Positions 51,754-61,000 are shown, counted from the stretch's first letter. The stretch is DNA of 64,000 nt from Bradyrhizobium sp. 186 (GCF_023101685.1 NZ_CP082164.1:1302001-1366000), one strand, 5' to 3'. Translations and numbers: made by a program. The notes: generated by a model from the letters alone, not told the origin.

Positions 51754-53225
51754 CGAAACGCAACTTGCATTTCGGCACTTGACCCGTATCGTGCGGCCGG
51801 TGAGTAATCGTGTTTTTCGAGCAGATCAGTTCGTTTGTCTATTATCCTACTGTCGTTGTACGCGACCCGCTCGAGTATATTGTTCGAGAAAAATAGCAGC
51901 GATACGGCGCCCGAATTGATAGTGCCGGCGGCAGTTAACGAAAGCAGGCCATCGTTTGAAATGCAGATGAGACCTGCCTCCTTCAAGAGTTCAAGCTCGC
52001 GGCCAAAGCATTTCTCGATGGACACCCCAAACTCCCGCTCGAAGCGGGAGAGCAACACCCCACTGCTTCGCAGGGCAAACATTACCGTTCTGCGCATGAG
52101 ATCATCTTGCGACAGGACAACACCCTTCCACACAGGCTTCTCGCCCGCCTCAACCCTATACAGGTAGCGATCTAAATCTGCCTCGTTATAGAACTGGCAC
52201 TGGCTCATGTAACCAAATCCGGCAACCCCAAACGGGACCAGATTATTGTCGTTCCAGGAATCGTATTTGCGGCTCTGTTGAACCGAGTGTGGCTGCGACT
52301 GCTTACTCCAATAGAAAATCGGCCCATGGCGATAGCCGAGTTTCGTGAGGATGTGCTCGGCCATAAAATGCATGATAATGCGCTCCTTAGCCCCGGCAAA
52401 TTGATATCGTCCCCGAGCCAAATGGCGGGCTACGGGGTCTGTAGATTTAAACATCAATGGGAATACATTGAACTTCTCTATTCCCATATCCAGTAAGCCG
52501 ATAAGTGAGTCGTACCAGCTCCGGAGCGTTTGCTGCGGCAACCCATACATGAGGTCAAGCGACAGATTCTCAACGCCCATCTCATTCAGTAACTTTACGA
52601 GTTGTACTACCTCGTCCACGTGGTGCCCGCGGTTCAATATGCGTAAAATGCTCGGATCTAGACTCTGAACGCCCAATACGAAGCGGTTTACGCCGGCTCT
52701 AAGCAGTGTGGAGATGCGATCTGCAGCGTCCACTTGCTTTGCAAGAGAGGGATGCAATTCGAAACTCACCTCCGACTTAGACAAATCAAAGCGCCGGCTA
52801 ATCATACCAAATAGCGTTTCGAGTTGACGGTTGGTCAAGAACGAGGGAGTGCCGCCTCCAAAAAAAGCAGTCTCAACAGCTCTGCCGGCCAGCGCCGCGT
52901 CCGACCAACTCATCTCTTTATCTAAAGCCGCCAGATAGCGCTCCACTCGCCCGGAAGATGGATTGATTTCCTTGGCGAAGTGGCAAAAGGTACAATACTG
53001 ATCACAGAAGGGGATGTGAAAATAGAGATCAATTGACGACGTAACCTGAAGCAACAACTTTTCGGCATTCAGGTCTCCCATTGCCTTGAGAGGCGGATAT
53101 GTGCCGACAAGATAATCGTTGTGCGTGTCAAGGTGCAAATTCCGTGACCTCAACATGTCAAGGTTAATGTCGTACGAGCGGTCGATCGCGAATTCCAAGG
53201 CCTCGGAATAGGTCGGCGCGCGCAT
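51750..53225 (-). CDS. HemN/HemW-like radical SAM enzyme
   Basis: A 491-residue radical SAM protein. The cluster motif is YFHIPFCDQYCTFCHFAKE (CxxxCxxC). The glycine motif is FFGGGTPSFL, the SAM ribose region includes FELHPSLAKQ, and GVNRFVLGVQSLDPSILRIL and DLMYGLPQQTLRSWYDSL follow as in HemN/HemW. A C-terminal HemN-type domain comes next. After the third Cys it has HF rather than the extra Cys of true HemN. It is thus closer to HemW, heme-degrading or class C methyltransferase/cyclopropanase enzymes than to coproporphyrinogen dehydrogenase. The start ATG has AGGAG eight bases upstream. It is coupled to the PrnB-like gene by a four-base overlap. Rhizobial genomes annotate similar proteins as hemN. 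Confidence 0.85.
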   Translation of the reverse strand: MRAPTYSEALEFAIDRSYDINLDMLRSRNLHLDTHNDYLVGTYPPLKAMGDLNAEKLLLQVTSSIDLYFHIPFCDQYCTFCHFAKEINPSSGRVERYLAALDKEMSWSDAALAGRAVETAFFGGGTPSFLTNRQLETLFGMISRRFDLSKSEVSFELHPSLAKQVDAADRISTLLRAGVNRFVLGVQSLDPSILRILNRGHHVDEVVQLVKLLNEMGVENLSLDLMYGLPQQTLRSWYDSLIGLLDMGIEKFNVFPLMFKSTDPVARHLARGRYQFAGAKERIIMHFMAEHILTKLGYRHGPIFYWSKQSQPHSVQQSRKYDSWNDNNLVPFGVAGFGYMSQCQFYNEADLDRYLYRVEAGEKPVWKGVVLSQDDLMRRTVMFALRSSGVLLSRFEREFGVSIEKCFGRELELLKEAGLICISNDGLLSLTAAGTINSGAVSLLFFSNNILERVAYNDSRIIDKRTDLLEKHDYSPAARYGSSAEMQVAFR

Positions 53226-53504
53226 TTTTTAAACTCCTCTAGCTTTCGTGTGAAGGCAAGGCGCGATGGCAGCTTCGTTCCTCGTGTCACATCGCGCTCT
53301 TCAGCTCGGGCTCGATACCGAAGTCGTGCATTTCGATCAAAGGCGCGGATTTGTCGGCTCCCACTCGAGGCAACCACCGTAGACCAGAACGAGTGTCGCC
53401 ATCCGCTCGGGGACACGCGGGATGATTATGGTTCGGCGAGGAAGACAGATGCCGTGGCCGAGGCCGAATGTCCTTGGCGTTGCGAAACGGAACCGAGGAA
53501 GACT

Positions 53505-53930
53505 TCAGGCGCCGAGGAGTGCGAATACTGCTCGAGAAAATGGTGCTCCACCTCCGAGTGTGACCAGCACCGAGTCGGGCGCCGAGCTCGATCTCCTCCA
53601 GCGTGCCATTAAACAACTTCTGTCCGCTCCCCTCTTCGAAAGGAGGCGGCCATTGCTCGAGACCAAGCTTGATTTGGTTTCCTCCCGGTCCGACGCCGAC
53701 ATTCGCATACCGCTGCATGCATTCGCCACAGAGCCGCCCAAACGTGTCACACTGGTTTGGATTTGCTCGGGAGTAAGCGCGCTGAATGCTAGTCGCTTCT
53801 GGTGGTCTTGAGAGTTATCCAACGCGAAGAACCACAGCGGCACCCGCGAGGGACGCGGCAAAGCTTTAGGCAGGACCGCACTCAATAGCGCAGCGTCCAG
53901 GGCGATTTGGATCAATCGAGCAAGTTTCAT
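53505..53930 (-). CDS. hypothetical protein with hydrophobic N-terminus, possibly damaged
   Basis: A 141-residue frame from ATG 53930 with an excellent AGGAG five bases upstream. The N-terminus MKLARLIQIALDAALLSAVL looks like a membrane anchor or targeting helix. The rest is Ser/Arg-rich without motif, and a frame on the same strand (53287-53718) overlaps its end. The gene may therefore be frameshifted. It lies upstream of the radical-SAM gene on the same strand, 280 bases away. No family recognised. Confidence 0.4.
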   Translation of the reverse strand: MKLARLIQIALDAALLSAVLPKALPRPSRVPLWFFALDNSQDHQKRLAFSALTPEQIQTSVTRLGGSVANACSGMRMSASDREETKSSLVSSNGRLLSKRGADRSCLMARWRRSSSAPDSVLVTLGGGAPFSRAVFALLGA

Positions 53931-54412
53931 TTGAACTCCTGGGCCGGCGAATGCGAGACCGTCATGGTCGTGCGGATCCTTTACGGTGTCCTAGCAATCC
54001 ACGTGCCACCAAAGAGATTTGCGAGCCGCCTCGCTTGAAGAGGGCAACACGATGTGCTTCGCGTCCACCGACGGAATACTCGCTCCTCAGTGTCTGGTCC
54101 CGGACATTAACGTCTTCAGCCGGACACGGCTGAACACGACAACGCGGAATGTTGAATGACGATGGCGGCCTCTCATGCCGAACTCGAACATCCGCTCCAA
54201 CGGCGACCTTACGACCGAATCGCTCGTCTGATGGATGCAGCGTCCCGGCACGTGATCGATATGCAAATGAACTCGTCGCTTTCTTGCGGTGGGGTGGCCA
54301 CGGAGCGACTTCGATCTATTGGCGGCGCTCGGCGCGGACTTGCCATGCGCGGTGCGCGTCGTTCCGAGCGACGAGGCTCGCCGCAGCGCGTCGGCGCGGC
54401 CGACTCTCCGGT

Positions 54413-54660
54413 CAAGGTGCCGTGGATCATTCTGCCCGGTTTCATCGATCTCCATGACCATCTCACCTGGAATATCCAGCCGCGATGGCTCACCGGCCGG
54501 AGTTTAACAACTGCTATGAATGGTAGGATTCCGCGGAATAGGATTGCTTGCTGAAAATCCGCACTGCCGGGCAATCCCAACTTTGGCCTGCGAAGCGCAG
54601 ATGTACGCGGAGATCAAGGCGCTTGCCGGTGGGGCGATCTCGGTCCTCGGCGATTGCTGA
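54413..54660 (+). pseudogene. amidohydrolase N-terminal remnant
   Basis: The frame reads VPWIILPGFIDLHDHLTWNI, the metal-binding start of amidohydrolases (GFIDLHDH, a variant of HxH). It then degrades; in another frame NPHCRAIPTLACEAQMYAEI then KALAGGAISVLGDC ends at 54660. The catalytic C-terminal domain is absent. The upstream stretch from 53931 to here holds no complete gene. Confidence 0.6.
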
Positions 54661-54870
54661 GCAGCGATAAGAGCTCTGCAAACCATCCGCGCGTGCGGGA
54701 CTTGCCCGAAATCTGGATAGGGGTTCCGGCTTCTCGCAACAGCAACCGGTCTCCAACCGGCCGTGCGCCGGGAGCCTCCACCTGCACGCACCAAGCCCAT
54801 TGGCACTTGCTGTGGAGCGCGCCTCTGTGCAAGACAATTCGTCCCAGAAGGGCAGTAAGGGAACCGCACT

Positions 54871-55314
54871 GTGAGAGCTTCTCTCGATGGCGAAATTCGC
54901 GACGGCGGCCATCATATGCAGGTCCGCGTCTATTTCGAAGATACTGACTCCGGTCAGATTGTTTATCACGCAAATTTTTTGCGCTTCATGGAACGCGGTA
55001 GAACGAACTACTTGCGCCTGCTCGGAACCACTCAGCAAGCGCTACTCAAAGAAGCCAAGAACGATGCGCCCGGCTTTGCCTTCGTTGTCCGCTCCATGAC
55101 GATCGATTTTCTAAAACCGGCGGTCTTGGATGACCTGCTTGACGTCGTCACAGTCCCGCAAGAGGTGAGGGGAGCGTCGATTGCCTTGCTGCAGGAATGC
55201 AGGCGCGGAGACGATCTCCTAGTCACGGCGCGTGTACGCGTGGCGTTTATTTCAGCCGGAAAGGCGCAGCGCATCCCGAAGTCGCTGCGGCTCGCTATGG
55301 AAGGGCTTAGATAA
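54871..55314 (+). CDS. YbgC/FadM-type acyl-CoA thioesterase
   Basis: A 147-residue hot-dog-fold thioesterase. The catalytic signature is VYFEDTDSGQIVYHANFLRF, with Asp in DTD followed by MERGRTNYLRLLG. The core strand section VRSMTIDFLKPAVLDDLLDV is also present. It hydrolyses acyl-CoA; in Tol-Pal-linked members the role concerns envelope lipids, but no tol genes are near. Start GTG 54871; an in-frame ATG at MQVRVYFED is the alternative. A second, truncated copy follows at 55399. Confidence 0.88.
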   Translation: MRASLDGEIRDGGHHMQVRVYFEDTDSGQIVYHANFLRFMERGRTNYLRLLGTTQQALLKEAKNDAPGFAFVVRSMTIDFLKPAVLDDLLDVVTVPQEVRGASIALLQECRRGDDLLVTARVRVAFISAGKAQRIPKSLRLAMEGLR

Positions 55315-55398
55315 ATCTGCCGCCTCGTTCAAGCTTTTGCCTTCCAGCGCCCCAATGAAATCAAGTCATTAAGCTTCTGTTGCGACATAGTCAAACCA

Positions 55399-55767
55399 GT
55401 GTTTAGCCAAGCGGTGTATCACGCCAATTACCTGCGGTTTATGGAACGCGGCAGGACCAATTTCTTGCGGTTGCTCGGGACCGATCAGCGGGCTTTGTTC
55501 GCAGAAGCCAGTGCCGATGGGGCCGGGTTCGCCTTTGTGGTCCGATCGATGCAAATCGATTTCCTGAAACCCGCATTCATGGACGATGTGCTGGATATTA
55601 TCACCGCCCCTCAAGAGGTTAGAGGCGCATCGATCACGCTGTTACAGCAATGCAAGCGCGGCGATGATCTCTTGGTCGAGGCTCGCGTGCGGGTCGCCTT
55701 TGTTGCCGCCGGCAAGGCACAGCGCATTCCCAAGGCGCTCCGGGCCGCGATGACCGGCCACGAATAA
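55399..55767 (+). pseudogene. YbgC-type thioesterase, tandem copy lacking the catalytic N-terminus
   Basis: From AVYHANYLRFMERGRTNFLR onward it matches the previous gene closely (MQIDFLKPAFMDDVLDIITA; GASITLLQQCKRGDDLLVEA). The first 30 or so residues including the FEDTD catalytic Asp are replaced by MFSQ, read from a GTG. Without the Asp it should not be an active thioesterase. It could form mixed dimers or be a dead duplicate. The 84-base gap shows no gene. Confidence 0.75.
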
Positions 55768-55909
55768 GCCGCCGGGGTAATGCCCACCAAGGGGCCAAAA
55801 GGGATCATCAAGTCAAGCCTCCGCCGCGCGCCAGCGGCCCAAAGCGATGACCTTGCCGTGTTGCGATAGCGTATGTCCCGCTTTGGCAGATTTCCCGCAC
55901 AGTACATTC

Positions 55910-56220
55910 ATGTCCACGCACGTGCCCGCCGATGGTCGTTACATGACCACTATCGAAACCGAAATTCCGGGAATACTCGCCAACGACGTATCAGCCATCG
56001 CGAGCAATATTCAATTCTACCTGGACGGCTACGACATCATTGTTAACCGCACGATTGCCGCGCGCGGGCAAAAGGTTCTTCTTGAAAGTGAACCGGAGGT
56101 CTGTCGCTTTTGCAGCCAGACTAAACCGGCTTGTGACGTTCATAGGAGGCTCACGCCGTTCCAGCATTGGCCGGAAATAGGACTGTAGCTCTTGGCGTGG
56201 TATTAAACGTTATCGAATCT
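55910..56220 (+). pseudogene. HNH/zinc-motif protein 5' fragment
   Basis: From ATG 55910 the frame reads MSTHVPADGRYMTTIETEIP, then ASNIQFYLDGYDIIVNRTIA, then SEPEVCRFCSQTKPACDV. After the CxxC it shifts; in the next frame AHAVPALAGNRTVALGVV follows. A CxxC followed by AHA-P-L-GN is the start of an HNH-like domain found in several prophage and defence-associated proteins. The remainder of that domain is missing. The gene is truncated and frameshifted (near 56140). Confidence 0.5.
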
Positions 56221-56245
56221 TCAATGTGACAGTGAAGCGGTCGCC

Positions 56246-57080
56246 GTGGCTAATGCTCCGAATTTTCGATATGCGGCACGCGAGTCTCTGGCGCGCGCGA
56301 AGACCGAGCTTGGAGCCGATGATCCGCATCGGCTTCGTTACGCTGCGCTAGAACTGCGCGATGCCATGGAAGCACTGACCTATGATCGCGCATTAGCTTT
56401 CAAGGACGACATTCCGCCTGAGGAATACAAGACTTGGCAGCCACGCAAGGTGATGGCCGTGCTGCTCGAGATCGATCCCTCCATAGGCATGACATCCACC
56501 ATCGCCTTTGGGCTGGAAGAGGAATACGGCAAGCCCGCGCCGCGCGAAAACATGAAGCTGCTTGGCACCGACGTTGTTTTCACACTCGCGGACCTCAAAG
56601 CCCACTATGACGCCATTGGGTCTTACCTGCACATGCCCTCGCTGGAGCAGGTCCAATCCGGTTCCGGCGAAGCTACGGGAGCGTTGTGGGGTCGTCATTT
56701 GTCTCGTCGAGAGAGTTCTGAGCTCTCAAGTGTGGAATAGCACGTTGGGGGTTACTGCCACGCTTGATCAATGCATGAACGAGGATTGTAAAAAGCCGAT
56801 CAGAAAGCGGATCCCTTCCGGTCAGGAGAAGGTCGATGCGCAGTGCTTCGAATGCAAAGCCGAGTATACGATCACATCAGAGTCAGACGACCGTGTTCTT
56901 TGGACGCCGAAGATGACAGATGCTCCATGTTCGACACCTCAATGTCCGGAGAAGATGTCTCTTTGGCCACGCGAGATCAGATCCGGACCCCATTGGCGTT
57001 GCCGCGGCTGTGGCGCACACAACGGTATTGCTCTTACGGTCACGAAGGTCGAGGATGAAAATAACACCGCCTCTTCGTGA
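56246..57080 (+). pseudogene. hypothetical protein with C-terminal zinc ribbons, frameshifted
   Basis: Frame one from GTG 56246 reads MANAPNFRYAARESLARAKT, then AALELRDAMEALTYDRALAF, a helical, HEPN-like arrangement, up to MPSLEQVQSG. One indel near 56660 leads to the second frame: KLRERCGVVICLVERVLSSQ, then a Cys-rich end with CMNEDCKK, CFECKAEY and CRGCGAHNG, two probable zinc ribbons, to 57080. It directly follows the broken HNH-type gene, so the two may have worked together. No named family. Confidence 0.55.
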
Positions 57081-57140
57081 TTGGACTGAGGCCAGGATGA
57101 TATGTCATCGCGCGCGGGTCTGACCGATTGGCGGTGCGAA

Positions 57141-58427
57141 CTAGGCTGATAACTTTCGCGCCGCCGCACGCTCGCCGTGTTCGAAAGCGTCCACGAATTG
57201 CTCAAGCTCGTTTTCCGTCAAGCCAAGCGCGCGACCTTCCTCACGCCAGCGCGCAACAGCGGCCTCGACTTGGCCTAAGATTTCTTTCGCGCGCGCGTTG
57301 ACGATGCGGAAATACGCGATGACCGACATCAATGCGTCGATACTGGCCTCCGGTCCGGCATCCTCCGAAATCCAGGTCTTCAACTCCCGGACACGTTCCG
57401 GAAAGGGATTGATGTCGAAGGCCGGCGCCAGACGCCACTGACCCCGATCGACATGGAGAAATCCATGATTCATCAAGTGGTCGTCCACATTGGTGATCAG
57501 GATCGAAAAGGCGATCCGCCGCCAAAGTTCTTCAATATCCGCCTGCGGTTGCGAACCATGCTGGCGAAGCGCGTCGACGATTTCGGTATAGGCGTGTTCG
57601 CCCGGATCGCTGGGCTCGGCGCCCAACATGGTCGCGGCTGAGACATACATCAATCGGCCGCCCCCATCCGGCCGATCAAATCGGCGGATGAGCGCGACAG
57701 ATGCACCATCGCTGTCGATCAGCTGTGCCTGGGCTGCGTTAATGCCCGCGGCCGCTGCAAGACGAAGCGCGAGCACCTCGCCTTTCGTCACCGCTCGCTC
57801 GTCGGTGACGCTCGGAAATTTCCCGATGGACAGCCGGCCATCATCATCGACAACGGTGCATTTTGGACGCAGCCCACCAAGCGATGTTCCGCGGCCGCGC
57901 AAATAAGCGAGATCAGCCGCCGTCTCGGTGTTTGTCTCGACGGCTCTGCTGGCGGCCAACAGATGCGCTAACTCAACCAATGGGGGCGCGGTGCGCCGTC
58001 CCTCCTCGATCGCGCGCTGGAATACGCCATCTTCATCTCGGAGACGAAGGGCGCCAACCCGGCTGACATCATCGACAGAGAGCAAGTAATCAAGAGCGTT
58101 CAGTGGCTGTACGTCCATCTCCGCACCAGTGCGGCGAGCTTCCTGGCGACGCTTGGCATAATCGCGCTGGATCACGCGCCGGCCCCATCCGTCCGGTTCG
58201 GTGTCGGCGATGGCCAGATGGAAGATCGAGCCGTCCTTCGCCTTGCGATGAAACTGCGCGCCCGTGACCAGCGGTAATGCCGGATCGATTGCGAACCGAT
58301 CCGGCGCCGCGAGCCAGGCCGGATCGTATTCGAACGCAGCGCTCTCGCGTGCTCCTTGCTGGTTGTAGTGGATGGCGCCGAGAGGCCGGGCGTCGTCGCC
58401 GATCTGAAGCTGGATCGTGCGTTTCAT
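57141..58427 (-). CDS. hipA: HipA-family kinase toxin
   Basis: A 428-residue HipA protein. N-terminal subdomain includes LPLVTGAQFHRKAKDGSIFH. The Gly-rich loop GRGTSLGGLRPKC, a Lys in SIGKFPSVTD, the catalytic loop LITNVDDHLMNHGFLHV (D and N present), and the metal motif APAFDINPFP follow in order. All key residues are retained, so it should be an active Ser/Thr kinase. In HipA of E. coli the target is glutamyl-tRNA synthetase; other clades differ. The four-base overlap with hipB couples their translation. Confidence 0.92.
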   Translation of the reverse strand: MKRTIQLQIGDDARPLGAIHYNQQGARESAAFEYDPAWLAAPDRFAIDPALPLVTGAQFHRKAKDGSIFHLAIADTEPDGWGRRVIQRDYAKRRQEARRTGAEMDVQPLNALDYLLSVDDVSRVGALRLRDEDGVFQRAIEEGRRTAPPLVELAHLLAASRAVETNTETAADLAYLRGRGTSLGGLRPKCTVVDDDGRLSIGKFPSVTDERAVTKGEVLALRLAAAAGINAAQAQLIDSDGASVALIRRFDRPDGGGRLMYVSAATMLGAEPSDPGEHAYTEIVDALRQHGSQPQADIEELWRRIAFSILITNVDDHLMNHGFLHVDRGQWRLAPAFDINPFPERVRELKTWISEDAGPEASIDALMSVIAYFRIVNARAKEILGQVEAAVARWREEGRALGLTENELEQFVDAFEHGERAAARKLSA

Positions 58428-58756
58428 AGTGCGGTCGCCGATTTCTTCACCCGCACCCGCTTCGGCAAGCGCTCCGCGTCGAGCAGGAGGCCTTGGTCGT
58501 CGCGACGCGGATCAACAATTTCGCCGAGCGCGTCGCCGAAGCCCAAAACGAACAGCGCCATGGCGTAGACTCCCATGGAAACCGTAGGATCTCCTTTCTC
58601 GACGCGGAGATAGGTGCTCTTCGCGACGCCCAGCCGCTCAGCCATCATCACCGTGGTCAGGTTGCGCTTTTTGCGCGCCGTGGCGATGTCAGCGCCCAGC
58701 TTGACCAGCGAGCGTCGGACCTTGGGCGGAAGGGTGTCTGTAATGGCCGATTTCAT
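58424..58756 (-). CDS. hipB: HipB-family antitoxin, XRE regulator
   Basis: A 110-residue XRE protein: LVKLGADIATARKKRNLTTV, then MMAERLGVAKSTYLRVEKGD, then PTVSMGVYAMALFVLGFGDA, the usual HipB core. A Lys/Arg-rich tail follows (RLPKRVRVKKSATAL). It neutralises HipA and represses the operon. A 12-bp perfect palindrome lies 22 bases upstream. It precedes hipA with a four-base overlap. Confidence 0.92.
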   Translation of the reverse strand: MKSAITDTLPPKVRRSLVKLGADIATARKKRNLTTVMMAERLGVAKSTYLRVEKGDPTVSMGVYAMALFVLGFGDALGEIVDPRRDDQGLLLDAERLPKRVRVKKSATAL

Positions 58757-58778
58757 CTTAAGGTCTCATACATGAACC

Positions 58779-58790
58779 AGTATCGATACT
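58779..58790. promoter_or_regulatory. perfect palindrome AGTATCGATACT, probable HipB operator
   Basis: Located 22 bases upstream of the hipB start and just downstream, on the minus strand, of an A/T-rich TATATA sequence. A TGACAG about 16 bases further upstream could be the -35. The position fits autorepression. Confidence 0.55.
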
Positions 58791-58951
58791 ACAGGATCAT
58801 ATATAACACCTTAATTCTGCCTGTCACCCTTCTGGCAAGGACGATGGACGGCCAGCCCTCAGCGGCGCCTAAGCCACTCCCACAGAGCCTGTGTGTGGAA
58901 CATCCACACGACCAGTCGAATTTCGGTTGAAAGGCGCTTGTCGCCGGCAGC

Positions 58952-59024
58952 GATCTTGTCGCCCTCGCGATAGCTCTCGCGCAACAGGATCGCGGGCGGT
59001 GAGTTGCGGTTGGGAATGCGGGCG
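58952..59024 (-). mobile_element. IS1634-type transposase N-terminal remnant
   Basis: The frame reads RIPNRNSPPAILLRESYREG then DKI, identical to the start of the transposase at 63619, and then diverges. The start codon itself is not preserved. It marks an old insertion of the same IS type. Confidence 0.7.
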
Positions 59025-59040
59025 GCACAATTTTGCTGGG

Positions 59041-59757
59041 GGCGATGCCCTCGCCAATCCGATAATACCCCGAACCGAGATCTTCTCGTGGTGTCGATAG
59101 GAATGTCAGACTTCGACCCGAAGTGACCTGGCGGGAACGCCTGTCGGGTCAAGTACGGCAGGTTCGACACAGAACCTCCTTGTGATTGGCAGGGTGTGCA
59201 GCGTCCTGTTGCACAGTTGGGTCGCCGCTGCCCTCTTTTTCGTCAGGGCCGATCATGTCTATTGAGAGCGGGATTCGAGAGATGGCCTTGTAGGCTACTA
59301 CTCTCGTGCAAGCTCGCTTTATGTCGCAGAAATAGGACCTACATTTGGACACTAAATGGAAGGGACAGTCTTCATATAAAAGCATGGCTGAGATCGATAA
59401 AGACAGGTCATCCCAGCGCCGCTCCGAAAGATGCAACATGCCAAGTCATTTACGAGGCCGCGCGGCACAAGTTCGCGGGCAGCGGCTTGCCGCGACCAGC
59501 ATTGAGACGGTGGCGCGTCTTCAGCAGCACGGTGCCGCAAGAGGCCGGCAAGTTCTCCGATATCGCCGGGGTGTATTATACGAACGGTATTCAGCGCCGT
59601 GAATAATCGTTCAAGAGGGATCCCTTCCCGGGTCGAAACTCCGTAAGAAATCAGCGAGCGGAAGCCATCCACGATCTTAAAGGCGAAGCCGGCCGAAGTT
59701 CGTCGCTCAGGCAGACTGACCTGCCGTTCTTGTGTCCCGCAATGACCGCGTCCAAGT
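59041..59757. other. region without a convincing gene
   Basis: Frames on both strands of 80-135 codons, none with recognisable features. The A/T content is slightly higher around 59270-59400. Confidence 0.35.
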
Positions 59758-59940
59758 TCACTTGCGAGTCAGCGCATAATCGATCGAAAATTCCAACGAC
59801 CCGGTGATCGAGGCCCGCTGAGAAAGCCAAATCCAGTTGCCATCCGGATCACGTACCATCGACACCCGTGCAGTTGTCCCTAGTGTCTATGGTGCGCGGG
59901 CTTCCAGCAGCACTTCGTCACCGCACACAATCCGCGGGCG
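59758..59940 (-). pseudogene. glyoxalase/VOC-family 3' remnant with amber codon
   Basis: Reading to the stop at 59758, the frame gives VCGDEVLLEARAP, a TAG (59887-59889), then TARVSMVRDPDGNWIWLSQR and ASITGSLEFSIDY. VRDPDGN-I-LSQRA is the final strand of the VOC fold with the metal-binding Glu replaced by Trp. The first half of the gene is missing. Confidence 0.55.
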
Positions 59941-59943
59941 GTG

Positions 59944-60420
59944 TTACTGCGTCAGAAATTTATATGCGACAATCAGAGCTACCATGCTCACGAAAATCAG
60001 CAGTGCCGGGAGGGATTTTCGGATCATTGGCATCGTCGAATGGCGCGCAGCCGATAGACCGGGCTGAGGTTTAGGCCCTCTCTGGAACCGCCCGACTTTG
60101 CTCTCTGTCGTTGGTGTGCGAGCCTTTGGTTCCGGCGCCGCGCCCACACCTCCCAGCTCGCTGTAATAAGCGCTGTAGACCTCGCGAACGGCCAAGGCCG
60201 CGGACTCGGCCTCGCTCATCGTCTCGAGTCGGGTTCGATAGCTAGTCAGGAAGCTCTGTGCGTTTGACGGAAGGTCATCGAAACCACCGAGCTTTGCCAT
60301 CATAAGCCAGGTGGCAAAATCCGCCTCGGCTTTCGTGCGAGCTTTCTTGGCGATACTGGTGTTGGAGCTAGAGGACATGGTGGTCCGATTGGTTCGCCCA
60401 CCAAACTCGTCGGCGTTCAT
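59944..60420 (-). CDS. C-terminal-anchored membrane protein, unknown
   Basis: A 158-residue frame; the second Met (MSSSSNTSIA) may be the real start. Residues about 25-95 are helical (AKKARTKAEADFATWLMMAK; NAQSFLTSYRTRLETMSEAE). A Pro/Gly-rich basic linker follows, then a single hydrophobic segment at the very end (SLPALLIFVSMVALIVAYKF). That is a tail-anchored topology with the soluble part in the cytoplasm. I recognise no family. Confidence 0.5.
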   Translation of the reverse strand: MNADEFGGRTNRTTMSSSSNTSIAKKARTKAEADFATWLMMAKLGGFDDLPSNAQSFLTSYRTRLETMSEAESAALAVREVYSAYYSELGGVGAAPEPKARTPTTESKVGRFQRGPKPQPGLSAARHSTMPMIRKSLPALLIFVSMVALIVAYKFLTQ

Positions 60421-60581
60421 GGCTATCGTTGGACAGTTCGCTTAGGTATCTCGGTTGACGTCAGGTGTCCCGCCGACGAGATTAGCGGCTCGCTGCAGCC
60501 CCATGACTGCCGCGCCGGTATGCTCCTAGCAATCCGGGTGTCGACTAGCCTGTAGTTGGCAGTCGGTATATAGCATCTCCT

Positions 60582-60690
60582 ATGGGTTGGGATGCGGAAG
60601 ACGTAGCACTGCTCAAAAAACTCTGGGCCGCAGGACGGAGCGCCGCGCAGATCGCACGTCGTCTCGGGTATATGCGCCAGTCAACCGACC
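60582..60690 (+). pseudogene. GcrA-like helix-turn-helix fragment
   Basis: From ATG 60582 the frame reads MGWDAEDVALLKKLWAAGRS then AAQIARRLGY, the N-terminal helix-turn-helix of GcrA-type or related SANT-like regulators. It then runs into unrelated sequence (MRQSTDHMRP). Only about 32 residues remain. Confidence 0.55.
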
Positions 60691-60804
60691 ATATGCGACC
60701 ATGGCCTTGGCGTGGTGCCGGAGACTTTCGGAATGGCGTACAGCATGGCGGCCGGCTCGATGAATTCGCGCTTGTGGCGCTCGATTGCGTGTTCGTCCAT
60801 TGTC

Positions 60805-61000
60805 TTAGCCAGGCCCGCCGAGCTCCTTAAGTTCAACGAGGAACGCCGCGCCGACTTCGACGGCCCGCTCGGCTGCTTCCACATCGACGTCCATGCCATG
60901 CGACGCTTCATTCATAACGCGCAAGGCCTCTAGGAACCGTTCGGTGCTTGCGGGCACAAGGCCACGCTGACGCAGGTCGCGTAGCATGAAGGTTCTGCCG
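60805..61000 (-). pseudogene. helical protein 3' remnant (DUF4145/HEPN-like)
   Basis: The frame reads LRDLRQRGLVPASTERFLEA, then LRVMNEASHGMDVDVEAAER, then AVEVGAAFLVELKEL. The N-E-A-S-H pattern within helices resembles HEPN-type domains. The N-terminal part is missing beyond about 61000. The region 61001-61333 shows no gene. Confidence 0.45.

Noticed and set aside
51750..53225. Calling the radical-SAM gene hemN (coproporphyrinogen dehydrogenase)
   Set aside because: The cluster region has CTFCHF rather than the CxxCxC of true HemN, and the gene is coupled to a PrnB-like gene, not to heme biosynthesis.
53226..53400. nod box, tts box, FixK or NifA site upstream of the radical-SAM gene
   Set aside because: I looked for the consensus patterns (such as TTGA-N6-TCAA and TGT-N10-ACA) and found only partial matches.
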